Assembly: GCA_030533445.1 (NCBI GenBank)
Contig: CM060082.1
Coordinates: 38,725,317 to 38,789,316, forward strand
Direction of reading: 5' to 3'
Origin: Cyprinodon diabolis
Taxonomy: Eukaryota; Chordata; Actinopteri; Cyprinodontiformes; Cyprinodontidae
Length of the DNA stretch: 64,000 bases
Of this stretch, positions 25,102-35,900 are shown one piece after another. Position numbers and translations under genes: made by a program. The notes under the pieces are model-generated. The model was given only the letters and a program-made list of their open reading frames with translations. It was not told the DNA's origin and ran no database searches. The first letter of the stretch is position 1. Every line of letters starts with the position of its first letter.

Positions 25102-25665
25102 AGTACAAGATCAATAGAGGCCGGGGTCTACCACACCAGGCAAGACCCCCGATGCAGACTGTGCAAAGATGCCTCTGAAACAATACAGCACATAACAGCA
25201 GGGTGTAAAATGCAGGCAGGAAGTGCATACATGGAACGCCACAACCAGGTAGCTGTCATAGTGTACAGGAAAATCTGCCATGAGTATGGGCTGGAAGTCC
25301 CAAGGTCAAAATGGAAGACAACTCCTAAGGTAGTTGAGAATGACCGAGCTAAGATCCTATGGGACTTCAAGATCCAGACTGACAAACTGGATATGGCTAA
25401 CCAACCAGACATCGTGTTGATCGACAAACAGCAGAAAAAGGCAGTAGTGATAGATGTGGCAATCCCAAGCGACAGCAAAATCAAGAAGAAAGAACCCGAG
25501 AAGCTTGAGAAATACCAAGGGCTGAAAGAGGAGCTAGAAAAGATGTGGAAAGTAAGAGCAGCAGTGGTGCCAGTGGTAATTGGAGCACTGGGGGCTGTGA
25601 CCCCCAAACTGGGAGAGTGACCCGAGTTTGAGGATGACACATACCACCCCACGAGGGGTGAGAAA

Positions 25666-25671
<6 letters not shown>
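25102..25671 (+). mobile_element. 3' fragment of a REL-endonuclease LINE (R2/R4/Dong/Rex6-like)
   Basis: The open frame from about 25102 to 25620 encodes the C-terminal part of a non-LTR retrotransposon protein. A CCHC knuckle (CRLCKDASETIQHITAGC; C-x2-C-x8-H-x4-C) is followed by a restriction-like endonuclease segment with PDIVLID and VVIDVAIP, the PD...D pattern of this clade. The enzyme nicks target DNA to prime reverse transcription. Everything upstream, including the reverse transcriptase, is missing (5' truncation). The frame ends KLGE-stop. In family members I remember, a further tail ending KLPGLW follows, so this copy seems to have an internal deletion at about 25618-25622, after which the 3' UTR (CCCGAGTTTGAGGATGA) begins at once. 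TA repeats border it on both sides. Confidence 0.8.

Positions 25672-25705
<34 letters not shown>
25672..25705 (+). repeat. (TA)17 microsatellite at the LINE 3' end
   Basis: A pure TA run directly follows the LINE 3' UTR. A shorter TA run (25090-25101) lies just before its 5' truncation point. Together they look like one TA microsatellite that was the insertion target. Confidence 0.9.
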
Positions 25706-25708
<3 letters not shown>

Positions 25709-25858
25709 TAAGGACCGTTTCCCTCTTTGACATATGTAACACTTATTATATGTAGTTGTCCAATTTAATAGACTGAATAAACTCAAGCAGCTCCTAAGCT
25801 AAGTAATCATTTTTTACGTCATTTCCAGGAATTTGCACCACTTTGGTGTTTTATTGTC

Positions 25859-25926
25859 TGAGCTCCACTCCATGGTATTCAGAAATCTGACAACTGTGTG
25901 AAGGAAAGGAAGAAAGTAAGAATGCA
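25859..25926 (+). repeat. Unclassified direct repeat, unit B
   Basis: Starts TGAGCTCCACTCCATGGTAT and ends AGAAAGTAAGAATG; partner of 24315-24382, 1.54 kb upstream. The REL-LINE insertion lies between the two units. Confidence 0.6.
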
Positions 25927-26287
25927 ACTGACAGGTTCAGTAAAGACAGAGTTACTTATACTTACTCTTCATTTTTAGCTTAGACTTAAAGTAGAGCTTA
26001 GAGCTCATTTACTCAACTGTTTTGTTGTTTTTTTTCTTAGACAGGGCCGCTTATGAAGCTAGTTTACTGTTAAGTTCTAACATAGAAGGTATTTATATGT
26101 CAGTGCTTCTATGTTGCTTTTGAATGTCTGCTGAGGCCAACTGGGGGTTCTGGAGAGAGAAACATAAGGCCGCTAAGACTGTGCTCCTGGAGGTTACAGG
26201 ATGTTTTCCTCCCCACTATCACTGTATGACTGCTCAGTGTGAGTGATCACTGCAGAGTGAACAATAGAAGTGGATACATGCTGCAAA

Positions 26288-26427
26288 GTCAATAAGCAGG
26301 TATCCTGAAACAGAAAAAATTTAAACAGTCTGTCTAAATGATTTGATTGAACTGTCTCTGTGAAGTGCCTTGAGGTGATGCATTGTTGATTAGCACTATA
26401 TAAATGGACAGAAATTAATTGAATAAG
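26288..26427 (+). repeat. LINE/SINE-type 3' tail copy 3 with a 25-bp leader shared with 28989
   Basis: The right part (about 26335-26427: GTGCCTTGAGGTGATGCATT, then GCACTATATAAAT) is the reverse complement of the repeat at 1394, 4673 and 31774, here reading 5'-3' toward its AATTG-rich tail. The first 25 bp (26288-26312, containing AATAAGCAGGTATCCTGAAA) are identical to 28989-29013, the start of another LINE tail. Confidence 0.55.
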
Positions 26428-26768
26428 TTTAACCAGCAAAGTTTAGTTTAAAGTTTATCCAAATGTACAACTATTAAAATATCTCCTAGGAGTAGTCATA
26501 ATTGTATTGAAGGCTGTCAGTTTTTTCCTGTGTTTGCTCTTTTAGGAGGTATGATCCAGAGTGTATTATTAACTAATAAACATACGTATACCGCTGTTAA
26601 AATCATATTAATATAAATTATGGATATTCTTTGCACTTTTTATGTTTTTGCGTGTATTTAGTTTGAAGAGTCACAAGGTTTTTATTAGTAAGCATTTCAG
26701 TAAATGATGTCATTGTAACAGATTGCGGAATAGTTTCTTAAGCCATCGAATATCCGTTGAGTTACGAG

Positions 26769-27186
26769 TGTCATGGTTTTGGTTCTGTTTAAGGTTTCTT
26801 TTTGAGTTTTCATTGGTTTTATTTCACTTTTGTTTTATTCTATTTTTTTTGTTGTCGTCTTTGAGTTCTTATGTATTTCTTGTTTACCCACTGTTGCCCT
26901 CTTGTGTCAGTCTCCTTTCCTAGCTCCATTCCAGGTCTTCTTTCCACACCTGGTCCTCGTCTGTCAATTAGTCCTCCCATTGTTTTCCATATTTACACCT
27001 CTTTGCTGGTTCATTCATGCTGATTCATTTTTTTGGCTCCTCTTGTGTGTTTTCTCTGTTGCCTCTGGGTATTTTGGATTTTTGCTTCTGTTGCCACATT
27101 TTTGGAATTAAATTAAATCGGCAAGAAACCGCCTCAGCTTCCGTCTCTGAATTTGGGTCCTCTTCAAACCTCCACTCAACCTTACA
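26769..27186 (+). mobile_element. Second solo LTR, same family as 15480
   Basis: TGTCATGGTTTTGG start, CCTTACA end, 418 bp. Shared blocks with the 15.5-kb LTR include TGTTGCCCTCTTGTGT, a TATA-like ATATTTACACCTC, ATTAAATT and TTTGGGTCCTC, in the same order. Flanking pentamers are ACGAG (26764-26768) and AGGAG (27187-27191), a TSD with one mismatch. The terminal TGACA has decayed to TTACA. It is older than the 15.5-kb copy by these criteria and has no internal coding region. Confidence 0.7.
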
Positions 27187-27191
27187 AGGAG

Positions 27192-28534
27192 GGGTTCAAT
27201 CTTAATGTGCATTTGAGGTTTAATGATTCTTAGCCTATAATGGCCTGTTATAGTTATTATCTCCATGATTTTATTAATGCTCTTGTTTGTATTGTACCAT
27301 TTGTTTACTATATTACTAAAACTCCTTCTGATTGAGTTACGAAGTGTTGCAATTCCTTCAGTCTGCAGTCCTTCTACTGTAGCTTATCTGAACAATCTCT
27401 TCCTTTCCGACAGCTTAAAGATGCCATACTTTTCCTTAGATATGTGAAATGATGCAGCGGTACAGGTTGTACTGAAAATTGGTGCATTGTGGAACTGGCC
27501 CATTAAAAACCTACCAGTCAGATAGAAATGGTGGGATGTAGCATTTCTGCAGAAAGCATCGCTGTGATAAGGCCACCAACCCTTTCCATTAGTTGTTTTG
27601 ACTCCAAATGCCCTCAAAGGTCCATAATGTGTTCTTCTATATGCTTAAGAAGTGTTGCTGCAGGTGTGCATGGCCAGTAAACAGTCAGAGGAGGAATGTC
27701 TTTGGAGGAAAAATGTTTTATTTTGTTGAAGGGTAGATTTTATCTTTATTAAATAATCATAAAACCAATAGAACCAATGATGGTGGCATATTATATCTAA
27801 AGTATGGTTTTATAGATTTTACAGAAAGTCTGTAGAGAAGCTTTAATAAAAAATAAAAATTTGTTTCTACATTTTAGGCTGATTCTTCTTAAACTGACAG
27901 CTATTATGTTGATCATATCTCAGTGTAAAACAATGACATCAGTGTTACCTGCACTACGGGTAGCTCAGAAAGATTCCTAGGTTGGTGATGTGTGAGTGCC
28001 ACTGTGTTTGAGATATTTGGCTCCGGTTCAGCAGTTGTACTATGAGGTATGATTCAGTCACAGAACTGCTGCGAGCTGCGGCATGTCCGTTTCTGCTCCA
28101 CAGAGTGTCGCTCTAACTTCCATATCACATGACTGAAATTGTGAATGTTTGTTGCATGGCTGGGTGGATTTTTGGTTTTTGTTTAAAATCTGACCCTGCT
28201 GCTGTTTCCAAGTTTGGTTCCAGTGAATCTAATCATGTCAGGATAAGACATCTCATGTGTTTGCTTTGATCTCAGATGTTAGATTTCAGTATTTATTTAA
28301 TTACCGACATCCTCCCTATTCTAAAAGAAGATATTGGATTGAAAATCTTGCCTTTCCACTTATTTTTCTACATAAATGTGTGTTTATATTTGAAACTATA
28401 CCACTGTGATCCTGCACTGCCACCAACTGACCATTTAGTAAAGGTTGAGCTACTGTAGGCGACGGAAAGTCTTAGACTCATTTTGGTTTTAATGTGGGTC
28501 TGTTTTGTACATATTTATTTTTACAAAATATTGT
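27192..28534. other. Intronic sequence, no gene seen
   Basis: No recognisable gene or repeat. Small ORFs have no motifs. A TGCACTGCCACCAACTGACC stretch near 28411 resembles a weak CTCF core but is not called. Confidence 0.4.
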
Positions 28535-29698
28535 ATAGCGTACCATTTTTATGCAGACGATTGTCAAATTTATTTGCCAATGGCTAAAAACAGCCACTGC
28601 CGTCGTGTCGTCAAGGCTTGGTTATCAAAAACGTTTCTAAAACTAAATGAGAGCAAGACAGAGGTGATGGTGTCTGGCAGTGCCATCTCTGACTTGGTAC
28701 CTTTCAAAGATCTTGTACGCTCCAAAGTAACCAGCATTGGTGTCACCATAGACAGCAATTTTAAACTAGACAAACAAATAAACAGCGTTTTAAAATCTTG
28801 TTTTTATCATCCCCGGTAAAGCCTTTTTTTTTTTTTTCTTTTAACCTCTTTGATCAGGTTTTGCATTATTTTATTGCTAACCGTCTGGACCACTGCAATG
28901 CACTTTATACAGGCATCAGCCAATAAGCTCTCTGCTATCTGCAGTTAGTCCAAAACGCAGCGGCTCGTCTTTTAACCATGTCTAAGTGGTCAATAAGCAG
29001 GTATCCTGAAACAAAAACATTTGGCAAAATTTTATTTTAAATTTATTTTATTCTAAAATGTATTTTAATTGAAACATCTTATTCTATTTTTATGTGTTTA
29101 TGTATTTTATCCTTAGCTTTTATCTTCCTTAACTGTGATTCCTGTATAGCACTTTGGTCAACCCAGGTTGTTTTGAATGTGCTTTATAAATAAAGTTTGA
29201 GTTGAGTAGAGTTGAGTTGAGTTAACCAGGGCCAGAAAACATCAACATTACACCAATTCTTGCATCTCTGCACTGGCTCCCTGCACTCTGCACTGGCTTA
29301 AAACTGATTTGAAGATGTTATAGTTTGTGTTTAGAGCTTTTAATGGGATGGCTCCTCAATAAATTACAGACCTCCTCAGGATTTACTCGCCGGTACGTGC
29401 TCTGAGGTCTGAGGGCCATCTCAACTCATAGTGCCTAAGACAAAACTTCAAACCAGAGGGGACAGAGCCTTTTCTGTAGTTGGCCCCAGACTTTGGAAGA
29501 TTTTGGCCCTCCATATACGAAAAGCCTCCACAGTGGAGTGCGCTAAGTCTCATCTTAAGACCCACTTTTAGTCTGGCTTTTAACAGCGCCTTTGTATGTT
29601 AGATTTTTTTTTTTTTTTTTTTTTATGTATAGCAAATTGGAAACATTTTTGTTGTTAAATGTGCTATATAAATAAAGTGGGTTTGATTGATTGATTGG
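28535..29698 (+). mobile_element. L2/CR1-type LINE, 3' part with reverse-transcriptase relic
   Basis: The frame from 28541 reads YHFYADDCQIYLPM, carrying the reverse transcriptase catalytic box YADD (28550-28561), then WLSKTFLKLNESKTEVMV, the usual downstream RT/thumb sequence, and KQINSVLKSCFYH. A stop at 28819 and frameshifts follow, but LDHCNAL, QLVQNAAARLL, APQ.ITDLL and ERAFSV-like segments are recognisable further on. The 3' end has GCTATATAAATAAAG and a TTGA tail (29663-29698). It is 5' truncated and defective. A second LINE tail is nested at 28979-29221. Confidence 0.8.
28979..29221 (+). mobile_element. 243-bp LINE 3' tail nested inside the L2-type LINE
   Basis: It is bounded by TTAACCA on each side (28972-28978 and 29222-29228), a 7-bp TSD. 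Removing it restores the L2 reading CGTCTTTTAACCA then GGGCCAGAAAACATC. It ends with CTTTATAAATAAAGTTTGAG and a (TTGAG)n-like tail, the hallmark of target-primed retroposition on the plus strand. Its first bases include the 25-mer also present at 26288. Confidence 0.75.
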
Positions 29699-30136
29699 AC
29701 TACATTCTCATTTAATTGAAATTGATCTTATATAAAAAACGATTGACCTCTCGTTATATTATTTATTCCAAAGTAATAGTTTTTTGTAGAGCAACAGAAA
29801 AAACCCTATATCATATAAAAGCCCTTTCTCTTTTTTTTCCAGCTTTACCAAACCTTTAGCTAGTTTGTTTATGCTGCTGATTTCAAAAAGTGTTACTTTA
29901 ATTTCATCCAGTATTGCACCATGGTACTCACTACAGTCTTCAAAACACATTGACTTAAGCTTTTGCTTTCTTAGATTTTCAGACCCACTAAAAAGTTTAG
30001 ACTTCGACTTTGACAGACTTTATCATTTTGTACACACAGTGTATACAAAAAGGAGGTAGAAATTTCGTTCACTAAAGCTCTTAAGACATTTCCATTTTTA
30101 AAGTGCAGCAGTGATAGAATGTAAACATAAGAATTT

Positions 30137-30232
30137 GGTGCTGCTGACCACCTCTACAACTGATCTGTTGATGCGCAGTGGAGTGTGGTTAGGCCGATTC
30201 TTCCTGAAGTCAACAATGATTTCCTTCATCTA
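30137..30232 (-). mobile_element. Rex1/CR1-type LINE reverse-transcriptase fragment
   Basis: On the minus strand the sequence translates as KEIIVDFRKNRPNHTPLRIN followed by RSVVEVVSS, the conserved 'K.KE..VDFR' stretch of Rex1/CR1-type reverse transcriptases just after the catalytic region. No YADD box or 3' end is attached, so this is a short orphan piece. Its orientation is opposite to the L2-type LINE 0.5 kb away. Confidence 0.6.
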
Positions 30233-31773
30233 CAGGTAGAAGCAGCTCTAATGTCCATAACTTTGGAGGAACTGCATAACACACAGCTTAGTAGGGAAAA
30301 TCTCGAAACAGAGCAAATGTTGCCCTCAGACACATTTAGTTGTGGAAATTTTATAATTGATCAAATTAGAATAACCAAGATGAAAATAAACTATGACATC
30401 ATAAATGGCACTTGAATTGAGTTGAATCGAGCTTAATTTTTCATGTCTTGGACATTTAAATAACATATATAAAAAAAAACATTTCCCAAATGTCTGAAAG
30501 GTAAATGGTTGAAAGCCAAAGGTTATTTTACGCACCCTACAATTTACTTAAATGAGGCAGTTTATAGTCCATGCTGCATTTATTGTAATGTTTCTTCTGT
30601 GTAGCACATCCAGACATTGCTGCATTACTCAGCAGCGATAATCTCTCCAATTATAATACACCGCAGTTCAAAACAAACGCTGAATGGATGAAGGGACGCC
30701 ACAATTAACACAAGGTGTTTTCACTCCTCTAACCGCCCCAGGTTTGTTTTTGAACTGCGTTGGCTCCACTTGAGAGAGAGAGTTTCATAGCATGAAATGA
30801 CTTGACATGAGGGATTGCTTTTTAAAAGTTCCAGGGAATTCTCCAGTACACCATAGCTGTTATGGCAAAGCTGTAAATATACTGTCATTATCACAGGCGT
30901 GGGATTTCAGCCATGACAGGTCTAACTGTCTGCTACTGAACGCCTCCTGGATGTGTTGGTTTTTTTGTTCTTTGAAGACTTATTCTAAAATGTTTGGTCT
31001 GAAAAATTTGCTTGGTAACATGTTTAAGATGTCATAAATACTTCATAGACCTTACCTTTATAAATGATGTATAAATAGGCCCTTTTTTTTATAACCTTAA
31101 TGGATAAAATTAAATTTGAATCTATCTGAATCCTAAGAAATAACAAGAAATTAAAGCTTTAGTCAGTCTAGTATTAAAGAAGAAAGCAGATGAGGAACAA
31201 TTACAGCAAAATCATTGAGTTTGAAATAATTACTTATTACCAGCAATCTCTGTATAGCTTTAAACTCCACGGCAGATGGCAGTGTCGCAATTAAATTCAC
31301 TCTCAATGAAAAGACAGCCATATGTGAGACATTTACAATATGGGTTAGTTATAATAGGACCATAAAAGCAGAACATGTTCACGCAATTACCAATTAGAGT
31401 AAATTTAACTCAAATCTAATGGCTTTTATGGCTTTTAAAATGCAAACTGAAATATCAGTAATATTATTGTTATTTTAGTACTGTTTTTTTATAGAACTGT
31501 TGATGCTGCAGGGAACCAACTGATGATTTAATTACTGGAAAAGCAAATTCACATCAGGAAATTTAATGAATAGTATATCTAGTGTCTTAAATACCTATAA
31601 AAATGCATTATTGGTTGTTTAATAAAATTTGACTTGACATAAATATATGTTTAAATCAAACAGTTTAACATAAAATGTTATGTTTGTGGCTGTTGCTCTA
31701 AAAAAGAAAAGGCTTCCATATTCGCCTTATTGAAAAAAAAAAAAATCTGTTTCCATTTGGGTCCAATAACATT
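30233..31773. other. Intronic sequence, no gene seen
   Basis: AT-rich, no assignable feature. ACGGCAGATGGCAGTG at about 31269 resembles a weak CTCF core. Confidence 0.4.
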
Positions 31774-31925
31774 TCAATTCAATTCAGTTTATTTCTATAG
31801 CGCCAATTCACTACACATGTCAGCTCAAGGCACTTTACAGTTCATTGAGATCATTCAGTCAAACTGATTAAAAGTTTTCTATCTAAGGAAAACCAGTTGA
31901 TTGGATCGACTCATTGACTCGAAAG
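31774..31925 (-). repeat. LINE/SINE-type 3' tail, copy 4
   Basis: CAATTCAATTCAGTTTATTT, TATAGCGCCAATTCACTACA, GCTCAAGGCACTTTACAG and GATTGGATCGACTCATTGAC match the family at 1394 and 4673 in order and strand. It is the least damaged full-length copy here. Confidence 0.7.
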
Positions 31926-32549
31926 CAATCTCTTTTTCAGGTCTGGATCCGTATCAATAACAGACATGAAGCACAGTGAGATATTTTTTAAATTCTGATG
32001 TTTTGAGGGAACAACTGGAAAATATTGGGTTGACTTAAAAAAAAAAATTAAAAATAGCTCTGCAGCATTAACTGCTCAATAGTCTAATGATTGTTTTTTT
32101 GTGTTCATCAGTAGTTTTTACATTGCAGTAACACTTTGGAACCACAGGGAGGCACTCTGTCCTCGGTTAAAGGCACCTTCAGACAATGTCCCTCACTTCA
32201 TATTGAAATACAGATCTTTTTAGAAAAAAGCTGCCCACCCAAAGACATGATTCTGTGTTTATATGTTATAAAAAAAATAGAATGATTTGACTGCTCTCTT
32301 TAGTTGTCTGATTGCATTCTCTTTGTAATGAGCATCATATCCCTGCCACCTTCAGTTGAGCTCTTTCGACAACTGGCACTTTCTTGCACCCAGAAGTTGG
32401 CATTGCCATGGTAACGGCTGTCGGGTGCCAAGTGGGCACCTGGACTGGGTCGAGATCAAGCAGTGACTGAAATTAGCCAGGCTAAAGCAGGGTCCCACAG
32501 TGGCCCCCTGGTACCAGTATACTGCCGAGGGAAATCAAAGACTAATTAT

Positions 32550-32551
<2 letters not shown>

Positions 32552-32605
<54 letters not shown>
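32552..32605 (+). repeat. (TG)n(GA)n compound microsatellite
   Basis: About 20 TG units followed by about six GA units. The TG part has Z-DNA-forming potential by composition. Confidence 0.95.
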
Positions 32606-32989
32606 TAAATTTATCCTCTCTGGGCAGAGATTAAAATCTGATTGGCTGAGTTTCATCTCTTAGACTATACGATGCAATGAGTTCCCAGTTTATTGTGTTC
32701 CTGTTGCACAGATGCTGAATTTGCATTTTGTCACTAAAAATCCTCCGTCAGGGTTAACGGGTCCCAGTGATAGATTTCTTTCCTTATATGCAAACACAGA
32801 GGTGTATTTATGCCCACCTGTATTGACCATAAAGATACTAGAATTCTGCTTTTGAACAAAGGGCAAAAATGTTTCTTATAGGTTTCATATAGCTGTTCAT
32901 AGATTTTGTTTGCCAAGGCAACTACTCTGATCTACATCTGAACCAAATAGGAGGCCAAAATAGACTCAATACCTTTTGTTTGGTCATGT

Positions 32990-33084
32990 ATAAATATATG
33001 TTTTTTGTGTAGCACTTTGGAAACCTTGTGTTTATTTAAACCGTGCTATATAAATAAAGTGGATTGGATTGGATTGGATTGAAG
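32990..33084 (+). mobile_element. L2-type LINE 3' tail, short
   Basis: TGTGTAGCACTTTGGAAACC, CGTGCTATATAAATAAAGTG and a (GATTG)n tail. Only the last roughly 90 bp were copied. The tail repeat differs from the TTGA and TTGAG tails at 29698 and 29221, so it is a separate event. Confidence 0.65.
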
Positions 33085-33439
33085 CACAATTTTATTAAAT
33101 CACAGAACTGGGCCCTTTGGGTCAGGTCCATGCCTTAATTGCTTAATTAAGTACATCTTTGTTTTGTGCATATCTATAATTTCATTTATATTTGATTAAA
33201 CAGATTCGTTTTATTGCAACAGTAACAAACTGTGTCAGTTCCTTAACCATGGTCACAAACAATAAACAAAAAACTTGTGTTTTTTTTAGCTTCTAATGTT
33301 GGATTTCTACCAACTTGGACAAATGTCATTTCTGTCAAACACATTTAGCAATGAATTGTTCTTAAAGCAAAGCATTATATTGAATATTTGATTTGAAAAA
33401 TTCTGTTGCATCTATTTTTTGATGCTTTGCAATCGTTAT

Positions 33440-33454
33440 GCTGCCCTCTAGTGG
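33440..33454 (-). promoter_or_regulatory. Candidate CTCF site (best match in the window)
   Basis: GCTGCCCTCTAGTGG on the plus strand gives CCACTAGAGGGCAGC on the minus strand, which fits the vertebrate CTCF core closely. It is not inside a repeat I recognise. Motif evidence only. Confidence 0.45.
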
Positions 33455-33455
33455 T

Positions 33456-35519
33456 TAAACACACTTTGACTGTTTGACTACTGTAACTGGCATTTGTAAT
33501 GGAATTGGGCAAATAGTGACCACTATATGAATATGATTGTCTCTTCAGTTTAGCCTCAGCCAACACATTCTGCTGTACTCAGAAAGGTCTATAAAGTGAA
33601 ACATAACTTGGTTATTCTTAGTACTGTAGCTTTGAAATATTAGTTAAGTTAGTTAAAATGTGAAAACATATTTCAGAATGTTTTACAATATTATAATTAA
33701 CTGTAAAGATAAAAGTACATTTATAGTGAAAACAAGAGGAACAATCCCACAAATGTGTTTGAAGCCACAGCTGTAATGAACCTGAATCAGCTTCAAATCT
33801 GAAGGAGATTTTCTCCTCACCTCTGCTCTTCTGCCCAGGGATCTGAAGGCGTCAGCAGGCAGTTTGACTTTTTATAATCTTTTGTGGATTTTCAATTTAT
33901 TGAATGTTTGTTTGTTTAATTCCCATTGTTTGTTTTTTACCTATTTCATTCTTAGGACACATATAAATCAATGTTTTTGTCCCTTATAATTAGTTAAAAA
34001 AAATCCTTGTCTCTTTTGAAACCAACTGTAAGACTGTTGATTCTCATTTTGTCAAGTGAATGATCCAGTTGTCATATCCAGAATCATACAAACAGATTTT
34101 CAGGGCTTCAAAGTTTTAGCTACATAAGTAAGTAATGCAGCAAAATCCTCATTGATACTATATTAATATCACAATGCAGAAATTACAGCTTATTATCCAT
34201 CCATCTTTTGATCTGCCAATGCGAATGCAACTTCTGCTTAGATGCATGGTTTTAATATCCTTTATCCAACATGACACCAGTGTATGCAGGTAGCCCCCTG
34301 TCTGTTCATGGTAGTCAACACTTTTAATTGTACATGATGCCAAGATCCTTTACAAAGAAAAGTCATTCTTTTTCAGAAAAGGCCAGTATTTTGCTGTTCA
34401 GGCACCCCTGAGTGATTACTTTCAGAACCATCTTTCACTCTAGGTCCATGCTTTGGGGCAGGTCTTTCTGCCTTTACCTGAGTTTTACATCTGGGTGTAA
34501 AAAGCAGATGTGCTTTATGTGTGATGCATTGAGACAAGGTGCTGATGATGTAGAATAAAGGTCAGCTAGTGGTTCAGAATCTAAAGAAAAAAGTATGACA
34601 GCATGTCTGAAACCTTTGAGCCTGTCTATACAGACCTACTGAACCAGCAGTATGGCTAACATGAGATCACTCTTGTTGACAATACTATGGCCTCAGCTGC
34701 AGAGCATATGAAGTCTGACATACTCCTCTATGGGCCTCGGGTAGCAATGTTATGACTCCATATTGCAGAGCAGCAGGAAGCCTCTCCATCGGTTGCTTCG
34801 TTTTGTGTTTTCTTTTTTTGTAGAATTGCTGAAATTAGGTCATGTCACCAGGCCTGTCTAACAGCTCGGAGGAAATCCAGCAAGTCATGAAGGTGTCTTT
34901 GATTTCTCCTTCATGACAGCTCCCCTACAGGGAGAGTTTTCTGCACACATGCCAAATTGCTCCTGACATGGCGTCAGCCTTCCAGAATACTGTCTGGAAA
35001 TACCAGGATGTTTCACCAAAAAAGGTTGGCTAAGCAGCGCCAGAGGAATGCGTACATTTAAACACACCTTAGTAGGAAAAATAACACGCACATGCCCATA
35101 CAGAAGAAGAGAGAGGCGGTACAGACATGTTCTGGTGATGTTTATGCGCGTGTCTTGTGGGAAGATGTTGGTTCTGGTTGACAGCTGTCATGGCTGGTTT
35201 GGTTCCAGCATCTGGATGTGTTGCCAAACAATCCTATTATCTGCAGTGGTGGAGCCCTGTTTAGGGGCTTGGCATTGCCTCAGGGGGCTGATTTGGGTCA
35301 GCTGTTATGAGACAGGCCCTAAATGGAGGTGACAGATACAGGCCCCCTTCTGGGATCCAGCCAGCCTTCCAGGACCCCTGCAGGGGTATGTTTAAAAGCA
35401 GTAATATGACAAAGGAGTCGTTTTCTTTGTCATGTGGTGAAGGCAGCGCCCACAGGACTGGCATTAGGCAAGGGAAGAGATAATGACCTGATTTCCACTT
35501 TGACAGCCAATCCAAAGTG
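33456..35519. other. Intronic sequence, no gene seen
   Basis: No gene or clear repeat. Overlapping small ORFs at 34885-35515 lie in a less AT-rich patch and have no motifs. Confidence 0.4.
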
Positions 35520-35524
35520 GAAAC

Positions 35525-35700
35525 CAGCGGTGGTGCAGGGGTTAAGCATATACAGAGGCCTTAGTCTTTGTGGTGTCACAGGTTTCATTCCTGGCTTTTT
35601 GACCTTTGTTGCATATCTTCTCTCCAATCCCATTTCCTGGTTGTCCACTACCAAAAATAACAAAATAGGCCAATAATGCCTCAAAATAATCTCAGAAAAT
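35525..35700 (+). mobile_element. tRNA-derived SINE
   Basis: GGTGGTGCAGGGGTTAAGC resembles a pol III A box and GTTTCATTCCTGGC a worn B box, about 35 nt apart. Then TTTGTTGCATATCTTCTCTC and CCCATTTCCTGGT follow the body of a common fish tRNA-SINE, and AAATAGGCCAATAATGCC precedes an A-rich end. It is diverged and probably inactive. The family is recalled, not searched. Confidence 0.6.
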
Positions 35701-35739
35701 GATTTTTTTATGCTTTAGCACAAGCTTTTTATGTACTAG

Positions 35740-35900
35740 CAAATAAGGTCCTAGGTTTGAGTCCTTGGCTGGCAAGGGCCTTTCTCTGTGAGTTAGTATG
35801 TTCTACCTGTGTCTGTGTTGGTTTCCTCTTTGCACTCCGGCTTCCCCATATCCTGGTCAGGTCGGCCATTAGAAGCGGCGTGCTCAGTCGCAGCGGCTTA
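35740..35900 (+). mobile_element. Worn RTE/SINE-like fragment
   Basis: GGTTTGAGTCCTTGGCTGGC, GGGCCTTTCTCTGTGAGTTA, TTGGTTTCCTC and CTCCGGCTTCCCCATATCC parallel the 5' part of the 6778-7080 element and its upstream sequence in other fish copies. It is highly diverged. Confidence 0.4.

Noticed and set aside
25128..25652. 174-codon minus-strand ORF
   Set aside because: Shadow of the REL-endonuclease LINE frame, which has the recognisable motifs.
30185..30415. 76-codon plus-strand ORF with a plausible-looking helical sequence
   Set aside because: Its first part lies opposite a LINE reverse-transcriptase fragment on the minus strand; no motif in the plus frame.
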